Positions 5,933-7,153 of a stretch of 7,153 nt of DNA are shown here, piece by piece. The DNA is from Gammaproteobacteria bacterium (GTDB taxonomy: Bacteria; Pseudomonadota; Gammaproteobacteria; Steroidobacterales; MnTg04). Location of the stretch: NCBI GenBank assembly GCA_027297845.1, contig JAPUHG010000054.1, positions 1 through 7,153 on the forward strand. Direction: 5' to 3'. How positions within the stretch are numbered: position 1 is the first letter of the stretch; each line of letters starts with the position of its first letter. Below the pieces are notes generated by a model. That model made no database searches, was not told where the DNA came from, and saw only the letters and a program-made list of their open reading frames with translations. The position numbers were made by a program, and so were the translations under genes.

Positions 5933-6723
5933 AGCAATACCTGGATATGCTGCGCCTGGTGCGGGATCACGGTACCGTCAAGGCTGATCGTACCGGTACC
6001 GGAACGCTGAGCGTCTTTGGACACCAGATGCGTTTCGATCTCGGCGAAGGCTTCCCGCTGGTAACGACCAAAAAGCTTCATCTGAAATCGATCATCCATG
6101 AATTGTTGTGGTTTCTGCAGGGCGATACCAACGTGGCTTACCTCAACGAACAGGGAGTGAGAATCTGGGACGACTGGGCCGACGAGAATGGCGACCTGGG
6201 TCCGGTGTATGGCAAGCAATGGCGTTCCTGGCCAAATGCCGGTGGCGGCGAAACCGACCAGATCAGCAAAGTGGTCGAGCAAATCAAGAATAATCCGGAT
6301 TCGAGACGAATTATCGTTTGCGCCTGGAACGTCGGTGAGCTCGAGCAGATGGCTTTGTCGCCATGCCATTGCCTTTTCCAGTTTCATGTCGCCGATAGCC
6401 GCTTGTCCTGCCAGCTATACCAGCGCAGCGCCGATATTTTTCTTGGCGTGCCGTTTAATATCGCCTCGTATGCATTGTTGACCCACATGCTGGCGCAGCA
6501 ATGCGATCTGAAGCCTGGCGATTTTATCTGGACGGGTGGTGATTGCCACCTGTATAGCAATCATCTGGAACAGGCGGACCTGCAATTGTCGCGTGAGCCG
6601 TTGCCGCTGCCAAAACTGAAAATTAAACGCAAGCCGGCCAGCATTTTCGATTATCGCTATGACGATTTCGAAATAGAAGATTACAGTTTTTACGAACACA
6701 TACCCGCGGCCGTCGCAGTATAG
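5929..6723 (+). CDS. thyA: Thymidylate synthase
   Basis: ThyA methylates dUMP to dTMP using 5,10-methylenetetrahydrofolate and releases dihydrofolate, in the cytosol as a homodimer. The 264-residue length equals that of E. coli ThyA, and key residues fall at the same numbers: R21 in KADRTGTGT, W80, R126-R127 in DSRRII, catalytic C146 in LSPCHCLFQF, R166, D169, N177 in GVPFNIASY, and H207 and Y209 in GGDCHLYSNH. The C-terminus ends in AVAV, close to the PVAI of E. coli, where the terminal residues close over the active site. The ATG at 5929 overlaps the lgt stop (ATGA). No strong ribosome binding site lies upstream, so translation probably depends on ribosomes finishing lgt. An in-frame ATG at 5833 lies inside lgt and would add 32 unrelated residues. 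The lgt-thyA order is the same as in E. coli. Confidence 0.98.
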   Translation: MKQYLDMLRLVRDHGTVKADRTGTGTLSVFGHQMRFDLGEGFPLVTTKKLHLKSIIHELLWFLQGDTNVAYLNEQGVRIWDDWADENGDLGPVYGKQWRSWPNAGGGETDQISKVVEQIKNNPDSRRIIVCAWNVGELEQMALSPCHCLFQFHVADSRLSCQLYQRSADIFLGVPFNIASYALLTHMLAQQCDLKPGDFIWTGGDCHLYSNHLEQADLQLSREPLPLPKLKIKRKPASIFDYRYDDFEIEDYSFYEHIPAAVAV

Positions 6724-6747
6724 GCAGCAGCAGGCCGGCTCGTGAGA

Positions 6748-7153
6748 ATGAAAATTTCCCTGATACTGGCGATGGGTCGAAACCGGGTGATCGGTCGCGA
6801 CAACCAGTTGCCCTGGCATCTGCCCGCCGATCTCGCCCACTTCAAGGCGACCACCATGGGGAAACCCATCCTGATGGGGCGGAAAACCTGGGAGTCGATC
6901 GGCAAAGCGTTGCCGGGCCGGAAGAATATCGTACTGACCGGGCAGGCCGGTTACACCACCGATGGGGCGACGGTCGTCAACAGCATCGATGAGGCGATTG
7001 CAGCGTGCGAATCGGCGGAAGAACTGATGGTCATCGGCGGAGCTGGCGTGTACCAGGCATTTCTCCCCAGGGCGCAGAAAATTTACCTGACGCAAATCGA
7101 TAATGACATCGAAGGCGATACGTTTTTCCCGCAGCTCGATGAGCAGGAATGGT
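6748..7153 (+). CDS. folA: Dihydrofolate reductase (3' end outside window)
   Basis: FolA reduces dihydrofolate to tetrahydrofolate with NADPH and so recycles the dihydrofolate made by ThyA. The frame runs without a stop to the window end, giving 135 residues of an expected 160 or so. Seen: the N-terminal strand MKISLILAMG, the Met20-loop region NRVIGRDNQLPWHLPADL with W23 and catalytic acid D28, the NADPH-binding GRKTWESIG (44-52), PGRKNIVL with R58 (E. coli R57), VIGGAGVY, YLTQID and EGDTFFP. It starts 24 bases after the thyA stop. The ATG at 6748 gives the usual N-terminus. An in-frame GTG at 6742 would add only two residues, with AGG at 6732-6734 seven bases before it, and cannot be ruled out, since the ATG itself has no well-placed ribosome binding site. 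It is likely cotranscribed with lgt and thyA. It is the chromosomal FolA type, not a plasmid Dfr type. Confidence 0.96.
   Translation, partial: MKISLILAMGRNRVIGRDNQLPWHLPADLAHFKATTMGKPILMGRKTWESIGKALPGRKNIVLTGQAGYTTDGATVVNSIDEAIAACESAEELMVIGGAGVYQAFLPRAQKIYLTQIDNDIEGDTFFPQLDEQEW

Noticed and set aside
6355..6385. A second cysteine next to the catalytic one in ThyA (PCHC instead of the E. coli PCHA).
   Set aside because: As far as I recall, PCHC occurs in many bacterial thymidylate synthases, so it is normal variation.
6415..7095. A 226-codon minus-strand open frame across thyA and folA.
   Set aside because: It is antisense to two well-recognised enzymes and has no domain signature of its own.
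1..7153. CRISPR arrays, tRNA or rRNA genes, phage genes, restriction or defence systems.
   Set aside because: I looked for regular direct repeats, RNA gene signatures and defence-type domains and saw none; the genes are housekeeping or envelope functions.

Overview
The window looks like a stretch of chromosome from a gammaproteobacterium of moderately high GC content. The evidence is the close resemblance of ThyA, Lgt and FolA to the Escherichia coli proteins, the direct lgt-thyA junction, and a DUF4124-plus-M23 envelope protein of a kind common in that class. Genus cannot be told from the sequence. I see no rRNA, tRNA, CRISPR array, prophage or toxin-antitoxin module. Most of the content is conserved housekeeping or envelope genes.

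Left block (1-2118, plus strand): three overlapping genes that read as one transcription unit. They are the 3' end of a large PDZ-containing trypsin-like protease of the Nma111/Deg7 type, a small single-domain cupin, and a secreted M23-type peptidase with an N-terminal DUF4124 domain. The joins are a 14-base overlap and an ATGA overlap, which suggests coupled translation.

Middle block (2119-3018): after a 106-base gap comes a gene for a four-helix membrane protein of unknown function with a strong ribosome binding site. It is followed by a roughly 215-base non-coding element with imperfect terminal inverted repeats (core TGTTGAAAA) flanked by CTAG on both sides. This looks like a small non-autonomous mobile repeat (MITE-like). 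It sits exactly between the stop codons of two convergent genes, and one flanking copy supplies the TAG stop of the membrane protein gene.

Right block (3019-7153): a long minus-strand gene encodes a DUF255/thioredoxin-fold protein (YyaL/SPATA20-like). It is divergent from the plus-strand cluster lgt-thyA-folA. lgt attaches diacylglycerol to prelipoproteins. thyA makes dTMP and leaves dihydrofolate, and folA reduces that dihydrofolate back to tetrahydrofolate, so thyA and folA form a metabolic pair. lgt and thyA overlap by ATGA; folA starts 24 bases after thyA and runs off the window end. lgt has no Shine-Dalgarno sequence, but an extended -10 motif lies about 10 bases before its ATG, so its mRNA may be leaderless or nearly so.

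I did not find a convincing new multi-gene system. The points most worth a second look are the MITE-like element at the stop-stop junction, the possible leaderless lgt transcript, and the bacterial Nma111/Deg7-like protease encoded with a cupin and an M23 peptidase.
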